Notes under the pieces: model-generated
Told to the model about the DNA's origin: nothing
Databases searched by the model: none
The model's input: only the letters and a program-made list of their open reading frames with translations
Shown: one piece after another, positions 15,904 through 24,662 of the stretch
Layout: the number at the start of each line of letters is the position of its first letter
Position numbering within the stretch: position 1 is the stretch's first letter
NCBI RefSeq assembly: GCF_004364865.1
Contig: NZ_SOAU01000001.1
Location: 1,736,001 to 1,800,000, forward strand
Direction: 5' to 3'
Length of the DNA: 64,000 bases
DNA from: Ilumatobacter fluminis
GTDB taxonomy: Bacteria; Actinomycetota; Acidimicrobiia; Acidimicrobiales; Ilumatobacteraceae
Translations under genes and position numbers: made by a program

Positions 15904-17595
15904 TCAGGAGCCCGAGATCGCCGTGGCGGAGTCGCGGAACCGCGTGCGCACGACGGCGCCGTACGCCGCAGGGTCGTCGTCGAGTCGGTCGATCTCGATC
16001 GAGCCGACATCCCCGAGGATGGCGTGGGCGACCGGGAAGCCGAGTGCCGCCGGCGGGACGACCTCGGCACTGTCGATGTCGACGACGAGCGTGCGTCCGT
16101 CGTCGTCGGCATGCACGGCGATCGTGCCGCCGTGACCGGCTCCGAGCAATGCTCCCGAGACGAGGCAGCGGAGGAGCTGCCGGGTGCGCGGCGCATCGAA
16201 CGGGACGCTGGTCGACGGATCGAGTGAGCTGCAATCGATGTCGACGGCGTGAGCGATCGCGATCGAGTCGAACTGTTTGAGGACCTGCTGGAGCACGGGC
16301 AACACCTCGGTCGACGCGTCGTCCTGGGGCTTCGCTGCCGTCAAGAGGTCGTCGACCATGGTCCCGAGTCGGGCAGCTGCGTCTCGGACGGTGTGGAGGG
16401 CGTCGCGGTCGGATTCGGTGAGTCGCGAATCGTCGATGAGCTCGGCGAAGCCGGCGATCGTGTGCAGCGGCGTCTTCAGCTCGTGGCTGAGCTCACCGAT
16501 GAGCTCCATCGTCGAGGCCAGCAGATCGCGCTCGCGTCGAGCCTCGGTCCGCTCCCGTTCGGCCGTCGTCAGACGATCGACGACGGCGGCGACGCTCGTT
16601 GCGATCATCTCGCATCGGTGCACCTGTCGGTCGCTCCACGAGCCCGGCTCGATGCGATTGAGGATGAGTGCGCCCCGGAACGTTCCATCGGTCGTCAACG
16701 GGAAGGCCAGGACCGACCGCACGCCATCGACCCCCCAGGTCGCGACGTCGGCGGCAGCTTCCGGCGGGGCGTCGGCGATGTCGTCGAGACGAACCGCCTT
16801 GCCGGCCAGCATCTGGCCGAGCGACCACTGCCAATGGTTGGAACTGACCCGTGCGCTGTCAGGAGCGAGCATGGTCGGCGGGAGCGGCTTGCTCTCGTCG
16901 ATCCAGCCGACGGCGAGCGAGGCGGTCCCGTCCTCGGGGTGCGCGACCAGCACGCTCGCCCGATCGGCGTGCACGGCGACGGCGAGTTCGCCCAGGATGC
17001 TGTGCAGCGTGCGACGGAGCGCGCGGTCGTCGGTCCGCACGAGTCGGAGTGCGAGTTCGGCTCCGGGGTCGTCGATGGAGTCCATCCGGAGCAGCGGAAC
17101 GCTGAACGCCGACGCGAGCGCGGCGGCGTCGTCGACGAGGGCCGTGATCGCCGGGTCGTCGGCGGGGTGGTCGGTGGTGAATGCCCAGATGAGGGCTCCC
17201 AGGGTCTGGCCGCCGCTCCGGATCGGAGCGTGCGCATACGTCGCCACGCCCTCACGCTCGAAGATCTCGCGTTCGATTCGGGCCTCGTCGGGCAAGTCGA
17301 CCGTCCGACCGAACATCGGTCCGGATGCCTCGAGCATCTGCCCGTACCAGTACGGGCGTTCCGAGCGTCGTTGGAAGGAGCCGCCCGAGGCCGGTCGGCG
17401 GAGCTGTGGAGCGTCGTCGCTGACCCACATCGAGACGACCTGAAAGGCGCCGGCGACGGGGAAGCGGAGCACGCCGAGTCGGCGCGGGCCGAGATGGGCA
17501 TATCGCTCACCGACCTGGGCCAGAAGCTGGGCGACGTCGGCATCGAGGCGTTCGTCGGCACCGGCAGCCAGGCGCAAGGCGATCTCGGCCGTCAT
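15904..17595 (-). CDS. GAF-HisKA protein with degenerate ATPase domain (kinase-like 1)
   Basis: About 563 residues: an N-terminal GAF-like region, a second GAF domain (about residues 200-345), a HisKA helix with an intact phospho-acceptor motif (LIGELSHELKTPLHTIAGF), and a shrunken HATPase-like domain. In the last domain the N-box asparagines are gone (RQLLRCLVSGALLGAG) and no DxGxG box is seen, so ATP binding is doubtful. It may act as a sensor, scaffold or phosphatase. ATG 17595 is preferred over GTG 17604. It is divergent from the response regulator, with an operator-like array (17657-17699) upstream. Confidence 0.85.
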   Translation of the reverse strand: MTAEIALRLAAGADERLDADVAQLLAQVGERYAHLGPRRLGVLRFPVAGAFQVVSMWVSDDAPQLRRPASGGSFQRRSERPYWYGQMLEASGPMFGRTVDLPDEARIEREIFEREGVATYAHAPIRSGGQTLGALIWAFTTDHPADDPAITALVDDAAALASAFSVPLLRMDSIDDPGAELALRLVRTDDRALRRTLHSILGELAVAVHADRASVLVAHPEDGTASLAVGWIDESKPLPPTMLAPDSARVSSNHWQWSLGQMLAGKAVRLDDIADAPPEAAADVATWGVDGVRSVLAFPLTTDGTFRGALILNRIEPGSWSDRQVHRCEMIATSVAAVVDRLTTAERERTEARRERDLLASTMELIGELSHELKTPLHTIAGFAELIDDSRLTESDRDALHTVRDAAARLGTMVDDLLTAAKPQDDASTEVLPVLQQVLKQFDSIAIAHAVDIDCSSLDPSTSVPFDAPRTRQLLRCLVSGALLGAGHGGTIAVHADDDGRTLVVDIDSAEVVPPAALGFPVAHAILGDVGSIEIDRLDDDPAAYGAVVRTRFRDSATAISGS

Positions 17596-17656
17596 GCGCT
17601 CCACGGCACCGACTCTGATCGAACAGCACCGTTATTGCAATTCGAAACCCGCCAAG

Positions 17657-17699
17657 CTGATCCTGCCCTGATCCAACTTGATCGTCGCTTGATGTTCGG
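17657..17699. promoter_or_regulatory. Tandem TTGAT/CTGAT half-sites (candidate OmpR-type operator A)
   Basis: Four half-sites read on the plus strand at 17657, 17668, 17678 and 17689 (CTGATCCTGCC, CTGATCCAAC, TTGATCGTCGC, TTGATGTTCGG) with spacing 11, 10 and 11 bp. They lie 62-104 bp upstream of the first kinase-like gene, in the 434-bp divergent space before the response regulator. The first module recurs at 20047 and the last at 20012 and 26394. Confidence 0.6.
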
Positions 17700-17875
17700 G
17701 CCGGCGCTTGAGGAACACCAGAATCTTCTTGGTCGTGGCCAGACACGCTGAGCGTTCGGCTGTGGTTTGATGCTCACATGACGCCGCCGCCAGTCACCCT
17801 TCCCGCCGGGTTCGACGGCATGGCGGCCATCTCGAGGGTGAGTGCCGCTCCGCTGCGCTCCCTTCGTGAGATGGT

Positions 17876-17959
17876 GTCATCACCGGGGTGCCCACCACCC
17901 CGATGACGCCACGGGCAAGCGCCCCCGGAAGAGTATTCCCGCCACTCGACCGGGGGCGC
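17876..17959. other. Two adjacent strong hairpins in a gene-free stretch
   Basis: In the 17605-18029 intergenic region, GTCATC-ACC-GGGGTG (17876-17890) pairs with CACCCCGATGAC (17896-17907), leaving a three-base bulge. GCGCCCCCGG (17919-17928) pairs perfectly with CCGGGGGCGC (17950-17959) around a 21-base loop that can itself pair GAGT with ACTC. No ORF is convincing here. They could be terminators, an RNA leader of the response regulator, or a remnant repeat. Confidence 0.6.
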
Positions 17960-18029
17960 GCCCACCCGATTCCGGCGCTCGCGATCCGAGAAGCCGCACG
18001 GCGGTGTGCCGAAGTGCGACAATGACTCC

Positions 18030-18710
18030 ATGCAGGAGTTGGACGTTCTCGTCGTCGAGGATTCGGTCGAGTTCACCCAGGTCGTCGTGTCGGTGCTGCG
18101 ACAGAGCAACCATCGGGTCCGGACGGCGACCACGATCGCGGAGGCCGAGCAGAGCATGGCGTCGGTTCCGCCCGATCTCGTCATCCTCGATCTGACCCTG
18201 CCCGACGGCGACGGACTCGATCTCTGCCGCTCGATCCGCGAGACGTCGAACGCCTACATCATCATGCTCACCGGCCGCGACGACGAGGTCGACAAGGTCG
18301 TGGGCTTCCGACTCGGCGCCGACGACTACGTCACCAAGCCGTTCTCGCCGCGCGAGCTCGGCGCCCGGATCGAGGCAATGGCCCGCCGGCCGCGCGAGCC
18401 GAAGGTCGACGTGCCCGAACGCGACCTCGACGGCCTGGTGATCCGGCCGCTGGCACGCGAAGTCGAGATCGGCGGGGCACCGGTCGAGCTGACGCGTATC
18501 GAGTTCGACCTGCTCGACCAGCTCACTGCGAACCCTCGCCAGGTGCTCACGCGAGCACAGTTACTCGAAGCGGTGTGGGGTGAGAATTGGTACGGCGACG
18601 ACCACGTGGTCGACGTGCACATCGCCAACCTCCGCAAGAAGCTGGCCGGTGTGACCGATCGCAAGATCGTCCGCACCGTGCGCGGCGTCGGCTACGGCAT
18701 CGTCGTCTGA
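18030..18710 (+). CDS. OmpR/PhoB-type response regulator
   Basis: Two-component transcription factor, 226 residues. The receiver domain has the acidic pair (LVVEDS), phospho-acceptor Asp in LVILDLTLPDGDG, Thr in IIMLTGRDDE and Lys in VTKPFSPRE. The winged-helix domain has LTRIEFDLLDQL, LTRAQLLEAVWG, VVDVHIANLRKKL and IVRTVRGVGYG. ATG 18030 was chosen over GTG 18006 because MQELDVLVVEDS has the usual short N-terminus. It is divergent from one kinase-like gene and convergent with a second. Proteins of this family bind direct repeats spaced by about 10-11 bp, which is what surrounds it. Confidence 0.95.
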   Translation: MQELDVLVVEDSVEFTQVVVSVLRQSNHRVRTATTIAEAEQSMASVPPDLVILDLTLPDGDGLDLCRSIRETSNAYIIMLTGRDDEVDKVVGFRLGADDYVTKPFSPRELGARIEAMARRPREPKVDVPERDLDGLVIRPLAREVEIGGAPVELTRIEFDLLDQLTANPRQVLTRAQLLEAVWGENWYGDDHVVDVHIANLRKKLAGVTDRKIVRTVRGVGYGIVV

Positions 18711-18733
18711 GTGCCGGGGGTCGACCTCCGCGG

Positions 18734-19927
18734 TCAGGCCTTCGACGCGCCGCTGACGACGATGGCGTCGTCGCCACGGGCCGGGAGCGTGTGATCGTCG
18801 AAACGGATGGCGATGTCGAGATCGTCATCGTCGCGATGCGACGCTTCGATCGAGCCGTGGCCCGCGATCAGCGCTCGGGCCATGGGCATGACCGCCACCG
18901 ATCGGGCCGTGGCGTCGTCGGCACGGACCCGGACGTGCACGACACCGTCGGGAGCGAGCTCGACCCCGATGCGGTCACCAGGCGTCGCTGCCGTGATCAC
19001 ACCCGACAGGACGCAGTACATCACCTGGCGCACACGGGCGATCTCGGCGTGCACCGTGACCTCGTCGTTGCGATCGCCGAGCGTGAGCTCGACCAGCCGC
19101 TGTTCGCTCACCGGGGTGAGGTTGCACACGGTCTCGCCGACGACGAGCCCGAGCTCGACCGCTTCGTCGGGGACGAAGTCGCCGTTGGCCAGTGACAGCA
19201 GGTCATCGACCATCGTCAACAGGTTGCGGCCCTGGAACTGGATCTGGAACAGCGCTTCGCGATCGTGATCGGAGCGCTCGTCGAGCTCCATCAGTTCGGT
19301 GTACCCGAGGATGGCGTGCAGCGGGGTACGCAGCTCGTGGCTCAGGTGCGCCAGCATCTCGTCCTTCGCTCGGTTCGCCCGATCGGCCTCCTCGTAGGCC
19401 CGCCGCATGCTCGACTCGGCGCGATTGCGGACCAACACCACGCCGATCACCTGAGCGATCAGCCGGACGGTGAGGACGAGGTCGTCGCTCCACGGATCGC
19501 TCGGTGACCAGTAGTTGAAACCGATGAGGCCGATGCACTCGTCATTGACGATCATCGGCACCTGGAGCACGGCGCGCACGCCGAACGACGAGAACGACGC
19601 TTTCTCGGCCGAGGCCGCCACGGGCAACTGATCGAGGTCGGTCGCGGCGAGCACCTCGTTCCGCATCGCCATCTGGTAGCTGTACTCGAAGTCGGAAGAT
19701 CGCAGCCGCTGGATGACCGGTCGCTGCGGCACGACGTCACCTTCGGTCCACTCGTGGCTGTTCTCGAACGTGCCGTCGTCGTGGTAGAGCGTGATGTAGG
19801 CGCGTGGCGCCCCGGCCTCACGGGCGAGCAGCTGGAGCGCTTCTTCGACGGCATGCTGCACTTCCTCGCGAGACGCGCCGGCGAGCCGGATCGCCAGCTC
19901 GGCGGCGAGTTCGTGGGCGGGCGGCAT
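18734..19927 (-). CDS. GAF-HisKA protein with degenerate ATPase domain (kinase-like 2)
   Basis: About 397 residues: an N-terminal helix, a GAF domain (about 45-190), HisKA with an intact His (LAHLSHELRTPLHAILGYTEL), then a reduced ATPase-like region. There the N-box has become RVRQVMYCVLSGVITAAT and the G1 DxGxG motif is absent, so autophosphorylation is doubtful. It parallels the kinase-like protein at 15.9 kb in architecture and in the way it has decayed, suggesting duplication or shared selection. ATG 19927 (MPPAHELAAELAIRL) was chosen; the frame is open further upstream but would cross the operator-like repeats. It is convergent with the response regulator. Confidence 0.84.
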   Translation of the reverse strand: MPPAHELAAELAIRLAGASREEVQHAVEEALQLLAREAGAPRAYITLYHDDGTFENSHEWTEGDVVPQRPVIQRLRSSDFEYSYQMAMRNEVLAATDLDQLPVAASAEKASFSSFGVRAVLQVPMIVNDECIGLIGFNYWSPSDPWSDDLVLTVRLIAQVIGVVLVRNRAESSMRRAYEEADRANRAKDEMLAHLSHELRTPLHAILGYTELMELDERSDHDREALFQIQFQGRNLLTMVDDLLSLANGDFVPDEAVELGLVVGETVCNLTPVSEQRLVELTLGDRNDEVTVHAEIARVRQVMYCVLSGVITAATPGDRIGVELAPDGVVHVRVRADDATARSVAVMPMARALIAGHGSIEASHRDDDDLDIAIRFDDHTLPARGDDAIVVSGASKA

Positions 19928-20000
19928 GAGCAACACTCTGGCACGACATCGGTCCAACAGTGTTATGAATCGAGCGATCCTGACCACCATGAGAATCTTC

Positions 20001-20068
20001 TTGAGGTCACCTTGATATTCGGACGAGGCCGGCAACGCGCAGGTCCTTGATCCTGCCTTGATCGAGAA
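20001..20068. promoter_or_regulatory. Two pairs of 11-bp-spaced TTGAT half-sites (operator B)
   Basis: Pair 1: TTGAG at 20001 and TTGAT at 20012 (the second half-site continues ATTCGG). Pair 2: TTGATCCTGCC at 20047 and TTGATCGAG at 20058. Both pairs are spaced by 11 bp on the plus strand. They lie between the second kinase-like gene (start 19927) and the GT-C operon (start 20107, with its own TAGCGT at 20095-20100), so they could control both directions. Confidence 0.6.
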
Positions 20069-20106
20069 ACACACCGTGCTGATGCGCGGGCACATAGCGT
20101 GGTCAC

Positions 20107-23100
20107 ATGGCCGGGAGACGCGCGCGAGTCGATCTGCGCCTCGGCATCGCGCTCGTGATCACCGTGCTGTTCCACGGCGGGTTGTTGATCGTGGGTTCGT
20201 TCCGGTCGACGTACGACGCATACGTCCATCTGTTCTTCGGCGACCACTACGCCCGGTCGTGGTTCTCGAGTTGGGAACCACGCTGGTACACGGGCTTCAC
20301 CACGGTCAGTTATCCGCCCGGCAGCCACCAGCTCCTGGCGCTCTGGTCGAAGGTGCTCGACGACGGCACGGCGTTCATCCCGGTGATGCTCGGTGCGATC
20401 CTGCTCACGGTCATCGGGATCTTCCGCTACGCGAAACTGTGGGTCAGCGAACGGGCGGCCGGCTATGCCGCGATCCTGGCGGCCGTGTCGTCGTCGATCT
20501 CCGAGACGGCGCACGTGTTCGGCCAGCTGCCGACCCTGCTGTCACTCGGCATGCTCCTGAACGCCACCCCCTTCGTGTACCGGTGGGTGCGGTGGGGCGG
20601 CGGCGGTGCTCTCGCAGCGGCGGTCGTCTGCTCCGCGGGTACCACGGCGGCGCATCACGTCACGACCCTGTTCGGGTCGGTGTTCATCGTGGGCCCGGTG
20701 CTCGCGCTCGCCCTCGTCGAGGTGTTCCGGACCCCGCTCGACGACGAACCGTCCGGCCGACCGTCCGCGCTGTCGCGGGCGACGTGGTGGCCCGTCGTCG
20801 CACGCCGCCTGCGCCGTGTGCTGCCCGCACTGGTACGGACCTCGGTGTACGGCTTCCTCGTGCTCATCAGCCTGGTCTCGGTCGTGCTGCCGTACTGGCT
20901 GTGGAGCGCCTCCGACCCGATCACGCAGATCCCGATTCCGCACGCCAGCCGGGACAACTTCCTCGTCAACACCAACGCCGGACTCGTGTTCTGGGCGGTG
21001 CCGTGGGGCGTGATGCTGTTCGCCCTGCCGTACGCCTTGCTGCGCGGCGCCGTGTCGAAGGCCTGGCCGCTCGCCGCCTCATTGGCGCTGCTCACCCTGC
21101 TCGGTACCGGCGGGACGACCCCCATCCCGCGGATGATGCTCGGCGGCGCCTTCGAGATCTTGACCCTCGACCGATTCACGTTCTGGGCGACGATCCTCGT
21201 CCTGCCGTTCGCCGGCCGCCTCGTCGAGAGCCTGGTGCACGGGCGACTGGGCGACGTCCTCCGTCGCAACGTCGGGCGACGGGTCACCGTCGGGCTCCTG
21301 ACCGCGGGGGCCCTCGCCGTGCTCGCCATGGCGTTGTTCGCGTCGAGCCTCACGTCGTATCGGCCGTTTCAGCCCGAACCGATCGACATGGACCCGATCG
21401 TCACGTTCATCGAGAAGGACCAGCACGATCGGTGGCGCTACCTGACCTTGGGGTTCGGCGACCAGATGGCGTGGCTGTCGGCGCAGACGACGGCCGAAAC
21501 GGTCGACGGCAACTACCACTCGGCTCGTCGCCTGCCCGAGCTCACGACGACGCCGGTCGAACGGCTCGAAGGTGCCAAGTACAGCGGCGTGCCCGGACTC
21601 GGGTCGCTCCAGCAGTTCCTCGCGACGCCGGAGAAGTACCACCTGAAGTACGTCTTTTCGAACGACCAGTTCTACGACCCCCTGCTCTGGGCGAGCGGTT
21701 GGCAGCGCCTCGAGCCGCTCGAGAACGGGATCGCCGTGTGGCAACACGACGACGTCGAACCGCTGGCGGCCGGGCGGCTCCGCCTCGAACTGCCGATGTG
21801 GCAGCGTCTGCTGTGGGGCGTGTTGCCGATGACGGCGATGGTGTCGGCCTGGTGCTTCCTGATCGCGAATTTCCTCGGCGTCGACATCGGCCGTCGGCGC
21901 TACCCCCTCCCTGGCTTCGTCACGCGTTCGTACGCTGCGATCGACCGATGGCTGCTCGCCGCGTCGCAGCGGATCGGCGACGGTGACCAACGAGAGGACT
22001 GGAACCGGCTCGCGCGGCTGCGCGCGGCGGCCGCGGGTCGGGTCGCCCGTCCGGTCGGTGCCCGGCGTCGGGTCGTGCAGGCGACTGTCGTCGTCGTGAC
22101 CGCGCTGGTGCTCGCGGGAGCCGTTGCATACGTGCTGGTCGACCCGGTCGAGGACACACCGGCGGAGACGGTCTACTCGTACTACGACGCGCTCGATCTC
22201 CGTCAGACCGACGGTGCCTACGCGCTCCTCGACCCGGCGTCGCGTCCGACCTTCACGCAGTACCTGACCGAACGATCCGTGGTGAACGGCCTCGTTGCGT
22301 CGTATGCCCGACTCCAGTCGATGACGTCGACGCAGGTCGATCGCGACGACGACACGGTCGTGGTCGAATCTGAACTCGTGTACGTGACGTCGCTGTCGGA
22401 ACACGTCGTCACGTCGGTCGACGTCCTCCACCTGACCGACGACGGATGGCGGTTGGAGTACCAGCCGCCCGATCCGACGATCCCGCCCGACCAGTTCGTC
22501 CGACGTGCCGGCGTCGACTACCTCTCGCAGGGTCGCCGTCAGGTCGGTGATCAGCCGACCGCGTACCAGGACGTGCTCGACCGGCCGGAGATCAGCATCT
22601 TGTCGGCGTCGCTGGTTCGGGTCGACGAGCAGCTCAGCGTCGTCGGCGAGGTCCGCAACGACGACGTCGACCCGGGCTACGTCACGGTGACGGCCGAGTT
22701 GCTCGACGCCGCTGGTGAGGAACTGACCGACTACGCAGCGGCGACCGGTGCGGTCCATACCGCACTCCCCGGTGAGATCGTGCCGTTCCGGATCGACTTC
22801 GAAGGGGTCGCCGGGCTCGTCGAGGTCGACGGTGAACTCGTCGCCGAACAGGTCGAGTTCGAGGCCGGGGCCACGACGGCGTTGGCGCTCGACGTCGAGC
22901 GGATCGCCGAGGTGATCGTCTCCGCGAAGGCGGTCGTCACCGACACCGACCTCGGCCGCCAACTGACGGCTCACGACCTGACGATCGTCGACGACGTGCT
23001 GGCGGGCCAGCTGCGCAATGATGGCGTCGCCGAGGCGACGGTGCCCCACGTGTTCGTCACGCTGCGCGACGACGACGGGATCGTGCGGTGGGTGGCCGAT

Positions 23101-23319
23101 CACTATGTGTCCGAGGCGGTGCGGCCGCAGCGCTCGGGCCCGTTCGAGATGCCGTTGCCGACCCCGGACGACATCGAGACGATCGAGGTGCCGATCACCA
23201 CCTACGCGAACAGTCTGCGGGTCGGGCGTGTCTTCGACGACCGTGCCCTGTTCCGGAGCGGCACCGACTGGCCGTCGCTCGACGTCATGGTCATCGACTT
23301 CACGAGGTCGGCATCGTGA
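20107..23319 (+). CDS. Large GT-C-type membrane protein with extracellular domains
   Basis: A 1070-residue protein. The first 620 residues hold about 10-12 membrane helices of GT-C glycosyltransferase type, with an acidic first loop (STYDAYVHLFFGDHYARSW) and WYTGFTTVSYPPGSHQLLAL; this resembles the 6-pyruvoyl-tetrahydropterin-synthase-related membrane family. A further membrane helix (about 660-680) precedes roughly 390 residues of beta-rich exported sequence with an NTF2-like region and FxLYD-like segments (LSVVGEVRNDD, VLAGQLRNDGV). TAGCGT at 20095-20100 sits six bases before the ATG. It is the first gene of an operon with two four-base overlaps. Sugar donor and acceptor unknown. Confidence 0.8.
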   Translation: MAGRRARVDLRLGIALVITVLFHGGLLIVGSFRSTYDAYVHLFFGDHYARSWFSSWEPRWYTGFTTVSYPPGSHQLLALWSKVLDDGTAFIPVMLGAILLTVIGIFRYAKLWVSERAAGYAAILAAVSSSISETAHVFGQLPTLLSLGMLLNATPFVYRWVRWGGGGALAAAVVCSAGTTAAHHVTTLFGSVFIVGPVLALALVEVFRTPLDDEPSGRPSALSRATWWPVVARRLRRVLPALVRTSVYGFLVLISLVSVVLPYWLWSASDPITQIPIPHASRDNFLVNTNAGLVFWAVPWGVMLFALPYALLRGAVSKAWPLAASLALLTLLGTGGTTPIPRMMLGGAFEILTLDRFTFWATILVLPFAGRLVESLVHGRLGDVLRRNVGRRVTVGLLTAGALAVLAMALFASSLTSYRPFQPEPIDMDPIVTFIEKDQHDRWRYLTLGFGDQMAWLSAQTTAETVDGNYHSARRLPELTTTPVERLEGAKYSGVPGLGSLQQFLATPEKYHLKYVFSNDQFYDPLLWASGWQRLEPLENGIAVWQHDDVEPLAAGRLRLELPMWQRLLWGVLPMTAMVSAWCFLIANFLGVDIGRRRYPLPGFVTRSYAAIDRWLLAASQRIGDGDQREDWNRLARLRAAAAGRVARPVGARRRVVQATVVVVTALVLAGAVAYVLVDPVEDTPAETVYSYYDALDLRQTDGAYALLDPASRPTFTQYLTERSVVNGLVASYARLQSMTSTQVDRDDDTVVVESELVYVTSLSEHVVTSVDVLHLTDDGWRLEYQPPDPTIPPDQFVRRAGVDYLSQGRRQVGDQPTAYQDVLDRPEISILSASLVRVDEQLSVVGEVRNDDVDPGYVTVTAELLDAAGEELTDYAAATGAVHTALPGEIVPFRIDFEGVAGLVEVDGELVAEQVEFEAGATTALALDVERIAEVIVSAKAVVTDTDLGRQLTAHDLTIVDDVLAGQLRNDGVAEATVPHVFVTLRDDDGIVRWVADHYVSEAVRPQRSGPFEMPLPTPDDIETIEVPITTYANSLRVGRVFDDRALFRSGTDWPSLDVMVIDFTRSAS

Positions 23320-24662
23320 GCGAGGACGACGTGCCCGAACCGATGGACGTGTCCGAGCCCGACGGGTCGACGGTCGTCGCCGATCCGACCGATCCGGCTC
23401 TGGCTCCGGCTTCTCGGGAAACCGTCGGCTGGCGACGACTCGTGGCGACCCGACCCCGGCGGTTGCTGCTCGTGGCGGTCGCTGTCGTCGCGTTCGTCGC
23501 CGTCGGCTCGCTCGCGATCGGCGTGCTTCGCGGCGAGCCGTCCGTGTGGACGGCGCCGACCGAGACCTTCGACCTCGATGGGCCGGAGACGATCGGGGCC
23601 GGCGACGCATGGAATCTCGTCGTCGACCGACCGGTCACCGACGCGACGCTGACCGTCACCGGCCCCACCGGCAGCACCACGGTCGAGCTGGCCGGAACCT
23701 TCGACGACGTCACGGTCGACGGGTACCCGACCGAGCAGAGCGGTCACCTCACCGCGATCGTCCGCACGGCCGACGGCGTCGGCACGGCCTCGGTCACGAT
23801 CGAGCCGGGGGAGGCGGTCGACGGCATCACGCCGCTCGCCGGCCCACGGTCGATGACGGCCGACCGGGAGCACTGGACCATGGTGACGGCGTTCGCTCGC
23901 GACCGGTTCGGGAACGCGGTGACCGACGGGACGATCGTCGAGGTCATCGCACGTCACCCCGACGGCTCGGTCGAGTCGATCGAGGCGCCGGTGCAACACC
24001 TGCTCGCAGCCGTTCGGGTGTTCTCCGAGACGCTGGCAGGCCGGACGACGCTGCGCGTCGACGTCGACGGGGCGACCGGCGACGAGGTCGAGGTGCTCGA
24101 GGTGCCGGGGCCACCGATCTCGGTCGATCTGCTGGAGCCGACGATGCCGCTGCGCGCCGACGGTCGGCAGTTGGTCGAGATCCGCAGCGACGTCCTCGTC
24201 GATCAGTTCGGCAACGAACTGCTCGACGGCACGGTCGGCGTGGTGCAACTGTTCGGTCCGAGCGGCCGGGGCACGCTGCGAACGGTCACGATCGACGGGC
24301 GCGCCGAGTTCGTCGTCGAGGCGCCGTCCACGCCCGGATCGCTGTCGCTCGAACTGACCGTCGACGGGGTGCGGAGCGACTCACTCGTGCTCAACTTCGG
24401 CGCCGACGTCACCGCGCTCCCGGTCGAGGTCGACCGAACAGGCGACGCCGTGATGCTCACGATCGGGCCGGTCCTCACCGAGCTCGGCGGGTTCGTTCCC
24501 GACGGCACGATCGCTCGCATCCTCGGCGTCGACCACGAACTCGAACTCGACGTGGTCATCGCCGACGGCATGGGCGTTGCGCTCCTCGACCCGGTTCCGG
24601 ATGATCTCGTCGCTGTCGACGTCTCCGTGCTCGGCGCTCGTGAACGGGTGGAGATCCCGTGA
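23316..24662 (+). CDS. Membrane-anchored Ig-like/invasin-type surface protein
   Basis: A 448-residue protein with an acidic cytoplasmic N-terminus, one membrane helix (about residues 50-70), then beta-rich modules with repeated phrases typical of Big_1/Ig-like folds (FARDRFGNAVTDGTIVEV and VLVDQFGNELLDGTVGVV). No catalytic motif seen. GTG at 23316 overlaps the upstream stop by four bases (GTGA) and its own stop overlaps the next start, so translation of the three genes is coupled. Probably a structural or adhesive partner of the neighbouring membrane protein and GH-like enzyme. Confidence 0.78.
   Translation: MSEDDVPEPMDVSEPDGSTVVADPTDPALAPASRETVGWRRLVATRPRRLLLVAVAVVAFVAVGSLAIGVLRGEPSVWTAPTETFDLDGPETIGAGDAWNLVVDRPVTDATLTVTGPTGSTTVELAGTFDDVTVDGYPTEQSGHLTAIVRTADGVGTASVTIEPGEAVDGITPLAGPRSMTADREHWTMVTAFARDRFGNAVTDGTIVEVIARHPDGSVESIEAPVQHLLAAVRVFSETLAGRTTLRVDVDGATGDEVEVLEVPGPPISVDLLEPTMPLRADGRQLVEIRSDVLVDQFGNELLDGTVGVVQLFGPSGRGTLRTVTIDGRAEFVVEAPSTPGSLSLELTVDGVRSDSLVLNFGADVTALPVEVDRTGDAVMLTIGPVLTELGGFVPDGTIARILGVDHELELDVVIADGMGVALLDPVPDDLVAVDVSVLGARERVEIP

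Noticed and set aside
17774-18184. 136-residue minus-strand ORF over the hairpins
   Set aside because: Ser/Arg-rich, overlaps the response regulator start and has no ribosome site or domain.
18734-20095. N-terminal extension of the second kinase-like protein to 20095
   Set aside because: The added residues have no family character and the region holds the operator-like repeats.
21079-23610. 843-residue minus-strand open frame
   Set aside because: Antisense to the GT-C gene, Arg-rich with no domain, so a shadow.
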